The notes beneath the pieces were generated by a model. It saw only the letters and a program-made list of their open reading frames with translations, did not search any database and was not told where the DNA came from. The position numbers and the translations under genes were made by a program. Positions 25,283-33,397 of a stretch of 64,000 nucleotides of DNA are shown here, in pieces. This stretch comes from Pseudoxanthomonas sp. CF125. GTDB lineage: Bacteria; Pseudomonadota; Gammaproteobacteria; Xanthomonadales; Xanthomonadaceae. The stretch's first letter is position 1. Each line of letters begins with the position of its first letter. The DNA is taken from NCBI RefSeq assembly GCF_900104085.1, contig NZ_FNLD01000003.1:555001-619000 (forward strand). The letters run 5' to 3'.

Positions 25283-25648
25283 TCAGCAGGTCGCGCAGGT
25301 TTGCGATTGCAGGGTCCTGGCGCGCTTCGGCAGCCGGGACCGGGTTGCTGTTGCTGGCGCAGGTTCGTCTTCGTCGATCTGCGGGAAGGGTTCGTTGATG
25401 TCGTCGTTGTGGCCGGGCGTCACCGGACGTCCGCCCAGCAGCAGGAAATCCCGGTACAGGCGATCGGCCTTTTTCCTGAGCCCTGCGGAGATCGACTGCG
25501 GCCGACCGTTCGCTGTCGGAACGCTATGTGCGGTGGGTGCGGTACGGTCCAACGAGGCCGGGGTCGCGGTATTGCCTTCGATGAACATCATTCCGCGGCT
25601 GATGGCGCCCATTTCCCGCCACCAGGATTTGTAGAAGCTGCTGGTCAT
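25283..25648 (-). CDS. Hypothetical 121-residue protein, first gene of LysR-facing operon
   Basis: Starts ATG 25648 with a clear AGGAGA ribosome site 5 bases ahead; the much longer frame through this region is antisense to the LysR and aceK genes. The N-terminus MTSSFYKSWWREMGAISRGM is aromatic and amphipathic. A Ser/Thr/Pro-rich middle, a basic helix RKKADRLYRDFLLLGG and an acidic stretch (PQIDEDE) follow. The end is CATC (Cys-x-x-Cys). No signal peptide and no recognised domain. Its real status rests on the ribosome site, the operon position and high GC in third codon positions. Confidence 0.65.
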   Translation of the reverse strand: MTSSFYKSWWREMGAISRGMMFIEGNTATPASLDRTAPTAHSVPTANGRPQSISAGLRKKADRLYRDFLLLGGRPVTPGHNDDINEPFPQIDEDEPAPATATRSRLPKRARTLQSQTCATC

Positions 25649-25687
25649 GGCATTCTCCTCTGCCGGCCCATCCGGCTTGAATGACAG

Positions 25688-25708
25688 CCAAGTTAGGCTC
25701 ATTCTTGG
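25688..25708. promoter_or_regulatory. Dyad CCAAG-N11-CTTGG in the divergent promoter region
   Basis: A 5-bp inverted repeat with an 11-base centre, between the LysR gene and the divergent operon. Its size and place suit a LysR-type operator, but only the dyad itself is seen. Confidence 0.4.
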
Positions 25709-25756
25709 TCTTGAAAAAGCGAAACTTCGGCAAGTCAGACTTGAGGTGAATTCAAT

Positions 25757-26629
25757 ATGAGCCGCCCGCCGCTGGACCAGATAGACGCCTTCGTCATCGC
25801 CGCCCGCCTGGGCAACCTGACCCGTGCCGCCGAGGCCATGCATCTGACCGTCAGCGCCCTTAGCCATCGCATGCGCTTGCTGGAGGAACGCGTCGGCCAG
25901 CGGCTCTTGGCGCGCGGCCCGCGCGGAGTGGTGCTGACCCCGCAAGGGCAACGCCTGTTCGATGCAGTGGCCGAGCCCATCGACGCCATCGAGCACGCCT
26001 TGCGCCGGCTCAGCGCGCGCACCGACAACCTGCTGACGCTCAGCCTGATCCCGTCGATGGCCACGGCGTGGCTGGTGCCGCGCCTGCCGCATTTCCTTTC
26101 CCGCCATCCCGAGCTGGGCCTGAGCCTGCAGGCGAGCACGCATGTGGTCGACTTCGAGCGCGAGCCGGTCGACGCCGCGTTGCGGCTGGGCGCCGGCAAG
26201 TGGCCGGGCATCAAGGCCGAGTTCCTGTTCGACGAATGGATCACTCCGGTGGCCAGTCCCGGCTTCCTGCAAAAGCACGGTAAACCGGCGCTGGCGAAGA
26301 TCGCCACCTTGCCGTTGCTGGGCGATCCGGCCGATCGATGGAAGGACTGGTTCGCCGCGTTCGGCGGCAAGCCGCCGGCGCGGCATGTCGCCGCCTTCGA
26401 CGATACCGAAACCCTGCACCAGGCCGCCGCGCAAGGCCTGGGCGTGGCGCTGGCGCGGCTGACCCTGGCGCAGCCGTTGATCGATAGCGGGCGCCTGGTG
26501 CGGCTGACCAGTAAACGGCTCAAGGCCGAGTTCGCGCATTACCTGGTTTATCCCGAACGCAGCCTGCAGCTTCCCGGTTTCCAGGCCATGCGTACGTGGT
26601 TGCTGGGGCAGGCGACGCCCGCCAAGTAA
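25757..26629 (+). CDS. LysR-family transcriptional regulator
   Basis: A 290-residue regulator. The N-terminal winged helix (LDQIDAFVIAARLGNLTRAAEAMHLTVSALSHRM, cited as its span 6-40) is of the GcvA-like subgroup. A periplasmic-binding-like effector domain spans about 92-285. It is transcribed divergently from the three-gene operon at 25648, the usual arrangement for a LysR regulator and its target. The effector is unknown. Confidence 0.92.
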   Translation: MSRPPLDQIDAFVIAARLGNLTRAAEAMHLTVSALSHRMRLLEERVGQRLLARGPRGVVLTPQGQRLFDAVAEPIDAIEHALRRLSARTDNLLTLSLIPSMATAWLVPRLPHFLSRHPELGLSLQASTHVVDFEREPVDAALRLGAGKWPGIKAEFLFDEWITPVASPGFLQKHGKPALAKIATLPLLGDPADRWKDWFAAFGGKPPARHVAAFDDTETLHQAAAQGLGVALARLTLAQPLIDSGRLVRLTSKRLKAEFAHYLVYPERSLQLPGFQAMRTWLLGQATPAK

Positions 26630-26677
26630 ACCCGCTACCGAAGGTTGTTCGCGGACGATTGCCATTACGATGCGGCC

Positions 26678-28384
26678 ATGGAAACCACCGAGATCTACGC
26701 CACCCTCATCCGCGATGCGTTCGAGGACTACCACGCGCGCTTCGCCGATATCAGCCGGCGGGCCAAACTGCGTTTCGAGACGCGCGACTGGGCGGCGGCG
26801 CGGGTGGATGCGGTGGAACGCATCGAGCTGTACGACCAGTGCATCGCCGAATGCATGCTGCGCCTGGAGGCCACGCTGCAGGAACGCGCGCACGACCATG
26901 CCTTGTGGTCTTCGATACGCGACGCCTACGAGCGGTTGATCGACGGCCTGATAGACCGCGAACTGTTCAAGACTTTCTACAACACCCTCACTCGCCGCTT
27001 CTTCAGCACCCAGGGCGTGGATACGACGGTGGAATTCGTGGCTCTGGATATCGAACCCACCGACGCCATCACCCATCCGGTGGAACGGCACAGCTATGCG
27101 GTGTCGGAGCTGCGCCCGGTCGATACCTTCACCCGGGTGCTGGGCGACTACCGCTTCAACGTGCCCTACGCGCACCGCACGCGGTGCGCCGCGTCGATAG
27201 CAGTACGCCTGCAGGACGATCTGGCGCACTGGGGCCCGAATCCGCTGCGTTCGGTGGAGCTGCTGGAAACGGTGTTCTACCGCGAGCGCCGTGCCTACCT
27301 AATCGGCCGCGTGTTCGGCGAACACCGCTTCTCCCCTTTCGTCATCGCACTGGTCAACGATGCCGCCGGCCTGCGCGTGGATGCGGTGCTGACCCATCGC
27401 GCCGACGTGGTGCACCTCTTCAGTTATTCGCGCAGCTATTTCCATGCCGACCTGGGCACGGTGGGCGATGCGGTGGTGTTCCTGCGCACGCTGCTGCCCG
27501 GCAAACCCATCGACGAGATCTACACCGTGCTGGGGCGCGCCAAGCAGGGCAAGACCGAACGCTTCCGCACCTTCTTCCGCCATTTTGCCGCGCAGCGCCA
27601 CGAGCAATTGACCCAGGCCGAGGGCGAACGCGGCATGGTCATGGCGGTGTTCACCCTGCCCAGCTATCCGCTGGTGTTCAAGGTGATACGCGACCGTTTC
27701 GCCTACCCGAAGGAAATGAACCGCGCCGAGGTGGAAGCCAAGTATTCGCTGGTCTTCCACCATGACCGCGTCGGCCGGCTGGTGGATGCGCAGCCTTACC
27801 GGTTCCTGCGTTTTCCGCGCGCGCGTTTCGCGCCGGCCCTGCTGCAGGAGTTGCGCGAAACCTGCGCCAATGGCATCAGCGAGGACGGCGAGGACATCGT
27901 GGTGCACCTGTGCTACGTGGAACGGCGCATGCGTCCGCTGAACCTGTACGTGCGCGAGCAGTCGCTGGAGGCCGCGCGCCTGGCCGCGATCGACTACGGG
28001 CAGGCGATCAAGGACCTGGCCCGCAACAACATCTTTCCCGGCGACATGCTGCTGAAGAATTTCGGCGTATCGGGGCACGGCCGCGCGGTGTTCTACGACT
28101 ACGATGAATTGTGCCTGATGACCGAGTGCAACTTCCGCGCCATCCCGCCGCCGCACCATCATGAGGAAGAGATGGAGGACGGCTGGTTCTACGCTGCGCC
28201 CAACGATATTTTTCCGGAACAGTTCCCCAAATTCCTCGGCCTGTCTCCGCCGCTGATGGAGGCGTTGAAGGCGGCGCATGGCGAGATCTTCGACGTGGAA
28301 TGGTGGCGCGCTTTGCAGGCCCGGTTGCGGGCGGGCGATTATCCGGACACACCGCCTTATCCGGATGCGTTGCGGCTGGCGTAG
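26678..28384 (+). CDS. aceK: Isocitrate dehydrogenase kinase/phosphatase
   Basis: Bifunctional enzyme that phosphorylates and dephosphorylates Icd to divert isocitrate into the glyoxylate shunt (568 residues, normal length). Family segments include [18 protein letters not shown] (nucleotide site with the catalytic Lys), [31 protein letters not shown] and [17 protein letters not shown] (metal-binding Asp). ATG 26678 was chosen; GTT/TTG-type starts lie upstream. No aceA or aceB adjoins it, so the shunt enzymes must be elsewhere. Confidence 0.96.
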   Translation: METTEIYATLIRDAFEDYHARFADISRRAKLRFETRDWAAARVDAVERIELYDQCIAECMLRLEATLQERAHDHALWSSIRDAYERLIDGLIDRELFKTFYNTLTRRFFSTQGVDTTVEFVALDIEPTDAITHPVERHSYAVSELRPVDTFTRVLGDYRFNVPYAHRTRCAASIAVRLQDDLAHWGPNPLRSVELLETVFYRERRAYLIGRVFGEHRFSPFVIALVNDAAGLRVDAVLTHRADVVHLFSYSRSYFHADLGTVGDAVVFLRTLLPGKPIDEIYTVLGRAKQGKTERFRTFFRHFAAQRHEQLTQAEGERGMVMAVFTLPSYPLVFKVIRDRFAYPKEMNRAEVEAKYSLVFHHDRVGRLVDAQPYRFLRFPRARFAPALLQELRETCANGISEDGEDIVVHLCYVERRMRPLNLYVREQSLEAARLAAIDYGQAIKDLARNNIFPGDMLLKNFGVSGHGRAVFYDYDELCLMTECNFRAIPPPHHHEEEMEDGWFYAAPNDIFPEQFPKFLGLSPPLMEALKAAHGEIFDVEWWRALQARLRAGDYPDTPPYPDALRLA

Positions 28385-28385
28385 C

Positions 28386-28482
28386 GTAGGTCGGCCCCGT
28401 ATCGAGTACGGGGCCGGCTCTACGTGGCCGACAGAAGCTTTACCCGTGCGCCAAGAGCGTCGGGGGCGTAGCCCCGACCTAC
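28386..28482. repeat. Mixed GTAGGTCGG repeat arms between aceK and the methyltransferase gene
   Basis: A short hairpin GGCCCCGTATCGAGTACGGGGCC (given as its span 28394-28416) is followed by the arm GTCGGGGGCGTAGCCCCGAC ending in CTAC at 28482. The left arm is diverged, so only the right half matches the main family. Confidence 0.65.
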
Positions 28483-28547
28483 TTTGCAACGGGTCTTTGC
28501 GGAGCGCGTGCTAGGCTCGCCGCACTTTCAAACGCGGAGTGCTTTGC

Positions 28548-29405
28548 ATGAATCGTATTTCCCTGTTTCTTGGCGTCGCCATGGCCCTGTCCGCAGCGAC
28601 CGGCGCGCATGCGCAAAGCGCGCCCGCATCGGCAACCAAGAGCGAAACCACCGCCGCTTCGGCCCTGGACGCCGTGTTGGCGGGCAGCTGGCGCGATCCG
28701 GCCAACGTGGCGCGCGACGGCTACCGCCATCCGAAGGAAACGCTGACCTTCTTCGGTCTTTCGCCCGCACAGACGGTGATCGAGATCACTCCCGGCGGCG
28801 GCTGGTATTCGGAAATCCTGGCGCCTTACCTGCGCGACGGCGGTCAGTACATCGCCGCCGTGGTCGATCCGGCCAGCGTGGCCGAAGGCCGCAGCCGCGA
28901 CTATCAACAGAAGAACAAGACCACCCTGGAAACCAAGTTCGGCGCTGCGTCGGCGCAGTACGGCAAAGCGAAAGTGGTGGGCTACGACCCCAAGGCGCCG
29001 GTGTTCGGCCCGGCCGATTCGGCGGATCTGGTGCTGACCTTCCGCAACGTGCACAACTGGCGCAGCGCGGGCCAGGCCGAGGGTATGTTCAAGGGCTTCT
29101 TCGCCGTGCTCAAGCCGGGCGGAGTGCTGGGCGTGGTGGAGCATCGCGCCAAGGCGGACGTGCCGGCCGACGACAAGAGCGGCTACGTGGGCCAGGCGCA
29201 AGTGATAGCGATGGCCGAGGCGGCCGGCTTCAAACTGCAGGAAAAGAGCGAGGTCAACGCCAATCCGCGCGACACCAAGGACTATCCCAACGGCGTGTGG
29301 ACGTTGCCGCCGGTAAACGGCCACGAGGCCGCGGACGATGCCAAGTACAAGGCGATCGGGGAAAGCGACCGGATGACGTTGCGGTTCGTGAAGCCGGCCT
29401 CGTAA
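28548..29405 (+). CDS. Exported SAM-methyltransferase-like protein (COG4798 type)
   Basis: A 285-residue protein with a signal peptide (MNRISLFLGVAMALSAATGA, cleavage near AHAQ). A class I methyltransferase fold follows: VIEITPGGGWYSEILAPYL as motif I, ADLVLTFRNVHNW as motif IV and FFAVLKPGGVLGVVEHRA as motif V. An exported methyltransferase is puzzling because SAM is cytosolic. The family may have lost or changed catalysis. ATG 28548 was preferred to TTG 28539. Confidence 0.83.
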   Translation: MNRISLFLGVAMALSAATGAHAQSAPASATKSETTAASALDAVLAGSWRDPANVARDGYRHPKETLTFFGLSPAQTVIEITPGGGWYSEILAPYLRDGGQYIAAVVDPASVAEGRSRDYQQKNKTTLETKFGAASAQYGKAKVVGYDPKAPVFGPADSADLVLTFRNVHNWRSAGQAEGMFKGFFAVLKPGGVLGVVEHRAKADVPADDKSGYVGQAQVIAMAEAAGFKLQEKSEVNANPRDTKDYPNGVWTLPPVNGHEAADDAKYKAIGESDRMTLRFVKPAS

Positions 29406-29445
29406 GGCTTCGGCGGGAGTAACGGTACCCCAGTAGAGTTTGAGT

Positions 29446-29497
29446 CGTCATCCCAGCGGTCTTTAACAGCCAAATGACTGGTCAAGCTGGGATGACG
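29446..29497. repeat. Short derivative of the purU-flanking repeat
   Basis: CGTCATCCCAGCGGTCTTTA...CAAGCTGGGATGACG. It is the outer half of the elements at 12298 and 13358 closed on itself, without the ATCCATTTTGAC centre. Confidence 0.8.
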
Positions 29498-29549
29498 ATC
29501 AAACGGATTACCTCTCGCCGGCTACGCTTTTTTCTACCTTGCTGTCCGC

Positions 29550-30086
29550 ATGCTCATAGCCCTCAACAAACCCTTCAATGTCCTCTGCCAGTTCACCGAC
29601 CGCAGCGAACCGGCGCGCCGCACGCTGGCCGAGTTTGGCTTGCCGGCGAACGTGTATGCGGCCGGCCGCTTGGATTACGACAGCGAAGGACTATTGCTGT
29701 TGACCGATGACGGCGCACTGGCGCACCGGCTGACCGATCCACGGCACAAGCAACCGAAAACCTATTGGGTGCAAGTGGAGGGCATGGTGATGGAAGAACA
29801 ATTGTCGCTGCTGCGCGACGGGGTGAGGTTGAACGACGGAGTTACTCTGCCGGCCAAGGCACGCACGCTGGAGACGGCACCGGATCTGTGGCCGCGCGAT
29901 CCGCCGGTGCGTTTCCGCAAAACAGTGCACGATGCGTGGATAGAACTGACCATCAGCGAAGGCCGCAACCGGCAGGTCCGTCGCATGACCGCAGCAGTCG
30001 GATTGCCGACTCTGCGGCTGGTGCGGGTTGCGGTCGGCGAACATCGCTTGAACGGACTTCCGCCCGGCCAATGGAAAGCCTTGTAG
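29550..30086 (+). CDS. rluE: 23S rRNA pseudouridine synthase, RluE-type
   Basis: A 178-residue member of the RsuA/RluB/E/F group lacking the S4 domain, as RluE does. Catalytic Asp in AAGRLDYDSEGLLLLT; also KTYWVQVEG and the C-terminal EGRNRQVRRMTAAVGLPTLRL motif. E. coli RluE makes pseudouridine at U2457 of 23S rRNA. Its TAG stop (30084-30086) is contributed by the GTAGGAGCGGG repeat that follows. Confidence 0.9.
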   Translation: MLIALNKPFNVLCQFTDRSEPARRTLAEFGLPANVYAAGRLDYDSEGLLLLTDDGALAHRLTDPRHKQPKTYWVQVEGMVMEEQLSLLRDGVRLNDGVTLPAKARTLETAPDLWPRDPPVRFRKTVHDAWIELTISEGRNRQVRRMTAAVGLPTLRLVRVAVGEHRLNGLPPGQWKAL

Positions 30087-30155
30087 GAGCGGGCCCTGCC
30101 CGCGACGCTTTTAATTGCCACAAACAAAAGCGTCGCGGGCAGGGCCCGCTCCTAC
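30083..30155. repeat. Palindromic repeat GTAGGAGCGGGCCCTGCCCGCGAC overlapping the rluE stop
   Basis: Perfect arms, extended inward by GCGACGCTTTT/AAAAGCGTCGC to more than 30 bp of pairing. Bases 2-4 are the rluE stop codon. It lies between convergent genes and could end transcription from both sides. Confidence 0.88.
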
Positions 30156-30173
30156 AACAACAACGTATCGTCC

Positions 30174-30554
30174 TCAGGCTTCGGCGGAAGGCGCCGCTGG
30201 CTTGCGGGCGCGCGGTGCGCGCGCAGTCGTCGAACTGCGCGTCTTGCCGGTGCCATTGACTCGTTTGGCTTCGATGCGCTTGGACTTGCCCTCGATCGGC
30301 GCATTTGCCTCATCTCTTTTGCGCTTGCGGTGCGCGGCATAGGCCAACACGCCAATACCCAATGCGGCGGCGACGGCCACCACCGGGTTACGGCGGACGA
30401 ACTTCACCGCCACGCGGCCGCCGGTTTTCACGGCACCCATCGCGGCGCCGGTCTGCAGGAGTTTGCTGGCGCTGGGTCCGACGTGCTTGAGACTGGTACC
30501 GGCTTGGCTGACCAGCTCCATGGCGCGGTCGGTAATGATGGTGAGCCTGCTCAT
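30174..30554 (-). CDS. Small membrane-anchored basic protein, unknown
   Basis: A 126-residue protein with one hydrophobic segment (about 63-80, NPVVAVAAALGIGVLAYAA). It is preceded by VKFVRR and followed by HRKRKRDE and a Lys/Arg/Ala-rich tail (KTRSSTTARAPRARKPAAP). The layout resembles ElaB/YqjD-type ribosome-associated inner-membrane proteins, but the resemblance is to overall style only. ATG 30554 removes an unconvincing upstream extension. Confidence 0.7.
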   Translation of the reverse strand: MSRLTIITDRAMELVSQAGTSLKHVGPSASKLLQTGAAMGAVKTGGRVAVKFVRRNPVVAVAAALGIGVLAYAAHRKRKRDEANAPIEGKSKRIEAKRVNGTGKTRSSTTARAPRARKPAAPSAEA

Positions 30555-30661
30555 ATGTGTCGTCCCATAGTTCCTGTGGAAGGTTTGCAGTGTCCGCCGT
30601 CGGATGTTCAAAGCGTGTTAGCGCGTGCGTGCGTGGCCTACCCCACGCTGAATGCGCGGCG

Positions 30662-33280
30662 TCATGTGCCGCGCGGCTTAGCGCGGTGCGTGGCCATCGC
30701 GGTCCAGGGATCATCAGGCCACGGATGCCGCGGATACCTTCCCTTCATCTCCTTCTTCACTTCCGGATAAGTGCGCTCCCAGAAACCGCGCAGATCCTGG
30801 GTGACCTGCAACGGCTTTCCGCCCGGCGACAGCAGATGCAAGGTGACGGGGATGCGCCCGTCGGCGACGCGCGGCGTATCGGCCAGGCCGAACAGTTCCT
30901 GCAGTTTCACCGCCAATACCGGCGAATGGCCGTGCGTGTATTCGATCTTGCGCTCCATGCCGGACGGCACCGCGATGCGGACGGGCGCGAGCTGATCCAC
31001 CCGCTGGCGCTGGCTCCAGTCGAGACCGGACTTCAGGGCGTCGGCGAGTTCTTCTTCGCCAAGAGCATCCAGGCGGGTCTTGCCGACAAAGGCCGGTCTG
31101 AGCCAATCGGCCAGGGAGGCGATCAACGCTTCATCGGAGAGATCGGGCAGTCCGAGTTCCGGCATCCATTGGCGCAGCGAGCGAACCCGCTCCCGCCATT
31201 GCCGCAACGGCTCGCTCCATGGCAGCGAATCCAGCCCCAGTTCGCGCACCGCCTCGGTCAATGCGGCGGCGGCGTGCTGCGGATCGACACGGCCGGCCGG
31301 TCTGGTTTCCAGCACTATCTGATCGAAGCGGGTCTCGCGCTGCGCTTGCAGCACGCGCCTGGCCGCGTCCCAGCGCACTGCGTCTTCGCTGACGAAACGT
31401 TGTGGGAAGTCGTGGCGCAACCGTGCTTCGTCGACAGGCGCGGCGCGCAGAATCAGTGCGTCCTTGGTTTCGTAGCGCAACTCGCTGGCCACTATCCAGG
31501 GTTCGCCGTAGATCGCGCTGTCGTCGAACACCCGGGCCATGCGTCCGTTGGCCAACTGGTAGCGGCGCGGGTCGAGTGGGTGCTGATGCGCGATGCGGTC
31601 GGGAAAGGCATGCGCCAGCAGATCGCCGAGACGGTGCGCTTCGATGTCTCGCGGTGGCGTGCTGTCGACACGCAGGCGGCGACGCCACTGTTTGGCTGCC
31701 GCATCGATGGCAGCCAGACCGGAACGGTGCGCGTCGCCGGCAACGCGGCCTTGCCGGAAGGAGGACAGCGCACGCCAGCGCGCGGCCAGCGCATCGCCAC
31801 CATTGCGCAATGGATCGCGCGCTTCCACCAGTGCCGCCAGATCGCAGGCCAGCGCCCGGTCTTCTTCGCCCTGCGCCGACAGCAGCATCGCCGCCAGACG
31901 CGGATGGGTGCCGAGCGTGAGCATGCGTTTGCCCAGCGCGGTAATGGAGTCCGACTCGGCCAATGCGCCCAGGCGACGCAATAGGTCGCGCGCCGCCGAC
32001 AGCGCGCCTGCCGGCGATGTGTCTACGAAGCGCAAGGCGTCGCTGCCCCATGCCGCGAGTTCGAGTGCGAGCGACGCCAGCTCGACTTGCGCGATCTCGG
32101 GACGGCGCTGCGGTTCCAGCCGTTGCGACTGCGGCCACAGGCGATACGCCCAGCCTTCGGCGACACGGCCCGCGCGTCCGGCGCGCTGGTCGGCCGAAGC
32201 TTGCGAAATGTTGACGATCTGCAGTCGTGCGAAACCGCTGTTGGGGTCGTAGCGCGGCTCGCGCGCCAGGCCGCTGTCGATCACCACGCGCACGCCGGGC
32301 AGGGTGACGCTGGATTCGGCGACGTTGGTGGCCAGCACCACGCGGCGGCGGCCTTGCGGATCGGGTTGCAGGGCTTGGGATTGTTGTTCGATGGAGAGTT
32401 CGCCGTGGAGGGGGAGGACGACGATCTCTTTCCCTTCTCCCACTGGGAGAGGGTGGCAGGCAGCGCCGGGTATCGAAGCCGCCTCAAGCGGCTGAGGTGC
32501 GGCGAAGTCAGCCATGTCCGAACCATCGCTACTCCGCCGTACCCTCACCCCAACCCCTGTCCCGGGGGGAGAGGGGCTTAAAGCCGCCTCTACTCGCGCT
32601 ATCTCCCGCTGCCCCGGCAAGAAAACCAGCACATCGCCCGGATGCTTTTCCAGCGACTCTTCCACCGCGCGCCTGGCCTGCGATTCGAGCGATTCGTCGC
32701 GTCGTCCCGGGAAGTGCGCGACAGTCACCGGATAACTGCGGCCTTCGCTGCTCAACCTGGGCGCGTCGAGGAAGCGGGCGAGCTTCTCGCTATCGAGCGT
32801 GGCCGACATCACCACGATGCGCAGATCCTCGCGCAACTGCTCCTGCACATCGAGCGCCAGCGCCAGGCCCAGATCGCCGGCGAGGTGGCGTTCGTGGAAT
32901 TCGTCGAACAGCAGCGCGCCGATACCCTCCAGCATCGGATCGTCCTGCAGCATGCGGGTGAAGATGCCTTCGGTGACCACTTCTACGCGGGTACGGGCGG
33001 AGACCTTGTTCTCGAAACGGATCCGGTAGCCCACGGTTTCGCCCACCGCTTCGCCCAGCTGCCCGGCCATGAAACCGGCGGCGGCGCGCGCGGCTACCCG
33101 GCGCGGCTCCAGCATCACTATCTTGCGTCCGGCCAGCCACGCCTCGTCGAGCAAGGCCAGTGGCACCTGGGTGGTCTTGCCGGCGCCGGGCGGCGCTTCC
33201 AGCACCAGACGCGGATGCGCCGCCAGCGAGGTGCGGATCTGCGGCAGCAGGGCCTGGATGGGAAAAGACGGCAATACCAT
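30662..33280 (-). CDS. hrpB: ATP-dependent RNA helicase HrpB with in-frame repeat insertion
   Basis: DExH-box helicase of the HrpB family (872 residues; family members are usually about 810-850). Visible are Walker A APPGAGKTTQVPL, FDEFHERH, SATLD, VLATNVAESSVTLPGV, QRAGRAGR and the HrpB-specific C-terminal region. Between VLVFLPGQREIARVEAAL and VVLPLHGELSIEQQ the protein contains about 50 extra residues (about 234-284). These are encoded by an in-frame copy of the CCCCTCTCCC palindromic repeat (32431-32580). The helicase core resumes intact after it. ATG 33280 was preferred to TTG 33286. Confidence 0.94.
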   Translation of the reverse strand: MVLPSFPIQALLPQIRTSLAAHPRLVLEAPPGAGKTTQVPLALLDEAWLAGRKIVMLEPRRVAARAAAGFMAGQLGEAVGETVGYRIRFENKVSARTRVEVVTEGIFTRMLQDDPMLEGIGALLFDEFHERHLAGDLGLALALDVQEQLREDLRIVVMSATLDSEKLARFLDAPRLSSEGRSYPVTVAHFPGRRDESLESQARRAVEESLEKHPGDVLVFLPGQREIARVEAALSPSPPGTGVGVRVRRSSDGSDMADFAAPQPLEAASIPGAACHPLPVGEGKEIVVLPLHGELSIEQQSQALQPDPQGRRRVVLATNVAESSVTLPGVRVVIDSGLAREPRYDPNSGFARLQIVNISQASADQRAGRAGRVAEGWAYRLWPQSQRLEPQRRPEIAQVELASLALELAAWGSDALRFVDTSPAGALSAARDLLRRLGALAESDSITALGKRMLTLGTHPRLAAMLLSAQGEEDRALACDLAALVEARDPLRNGGDALAARWRALSSFRQGRVAGDAHRSGLAAIDAAAKQWRRRLRVDSTPPRDIEAHRLGDLLAHAFPDRIAHQHPLDPRRYQLANGRMARVFDDSAIYGEPWIVASELRYETKDALILRAAPVDEARLRHDFPQRFVSEDAVRWDAARRVLQAQRETRFDQIVLETRPAGRVDPQHAAAALTEAVRELGLDSLPWSEPLRQWRERVRSLRQWMPELGLPDLSDEALIASLADWLRPAFVGKTRLDALGEEELADALKSGLDWSQRQRVDQLAPVRIAVPSGMERKIEYTHGHSPVLAVKLQELFGLADTPRVADGRIPVTLHLLSPGGKPLQVTQDLRGFWERTYPEVKKEMKGRYPRHPWPDDPWTAMATHRAKPRGT
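32431..32580 (-). repeat. Copy of the CCCCTCTCCC extragenic repeat inside hrpB
   Basis: On the minus strand it reads AAGCCCCTCTCCC, TTGGGGTGAGGGTACGGCGG, GATGGTTC, TGACTTCGCCGCACC and CCCTCTCCCAGTGGGAGAAGG. These landmarks are shared, in order, with the intergenic copies at 57000-57122 and 6497-6628. Its length of 150 bp keeps the reading frame. Confidence 0.88.
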
Positions 33281-33397
33281 CGACAAAGGCTAACGGTAAC
33301 GCGCGTCGATTGCAGGCCCGAACTGCGATGGGATGCGGTGGCGGCCGTCATCTGCATGGGCTAGATTCCGGACAGACCCCTTCGAAAGGATTCGCCG

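Noticed and set aside
25283-27229. A 648-residue minus-strand frame antisense to lysR and aceK
   Set aside because: Only the last 121 codons, after ATG 25648 with a ribosome site, look real. The rest is antisense to two clear genes.
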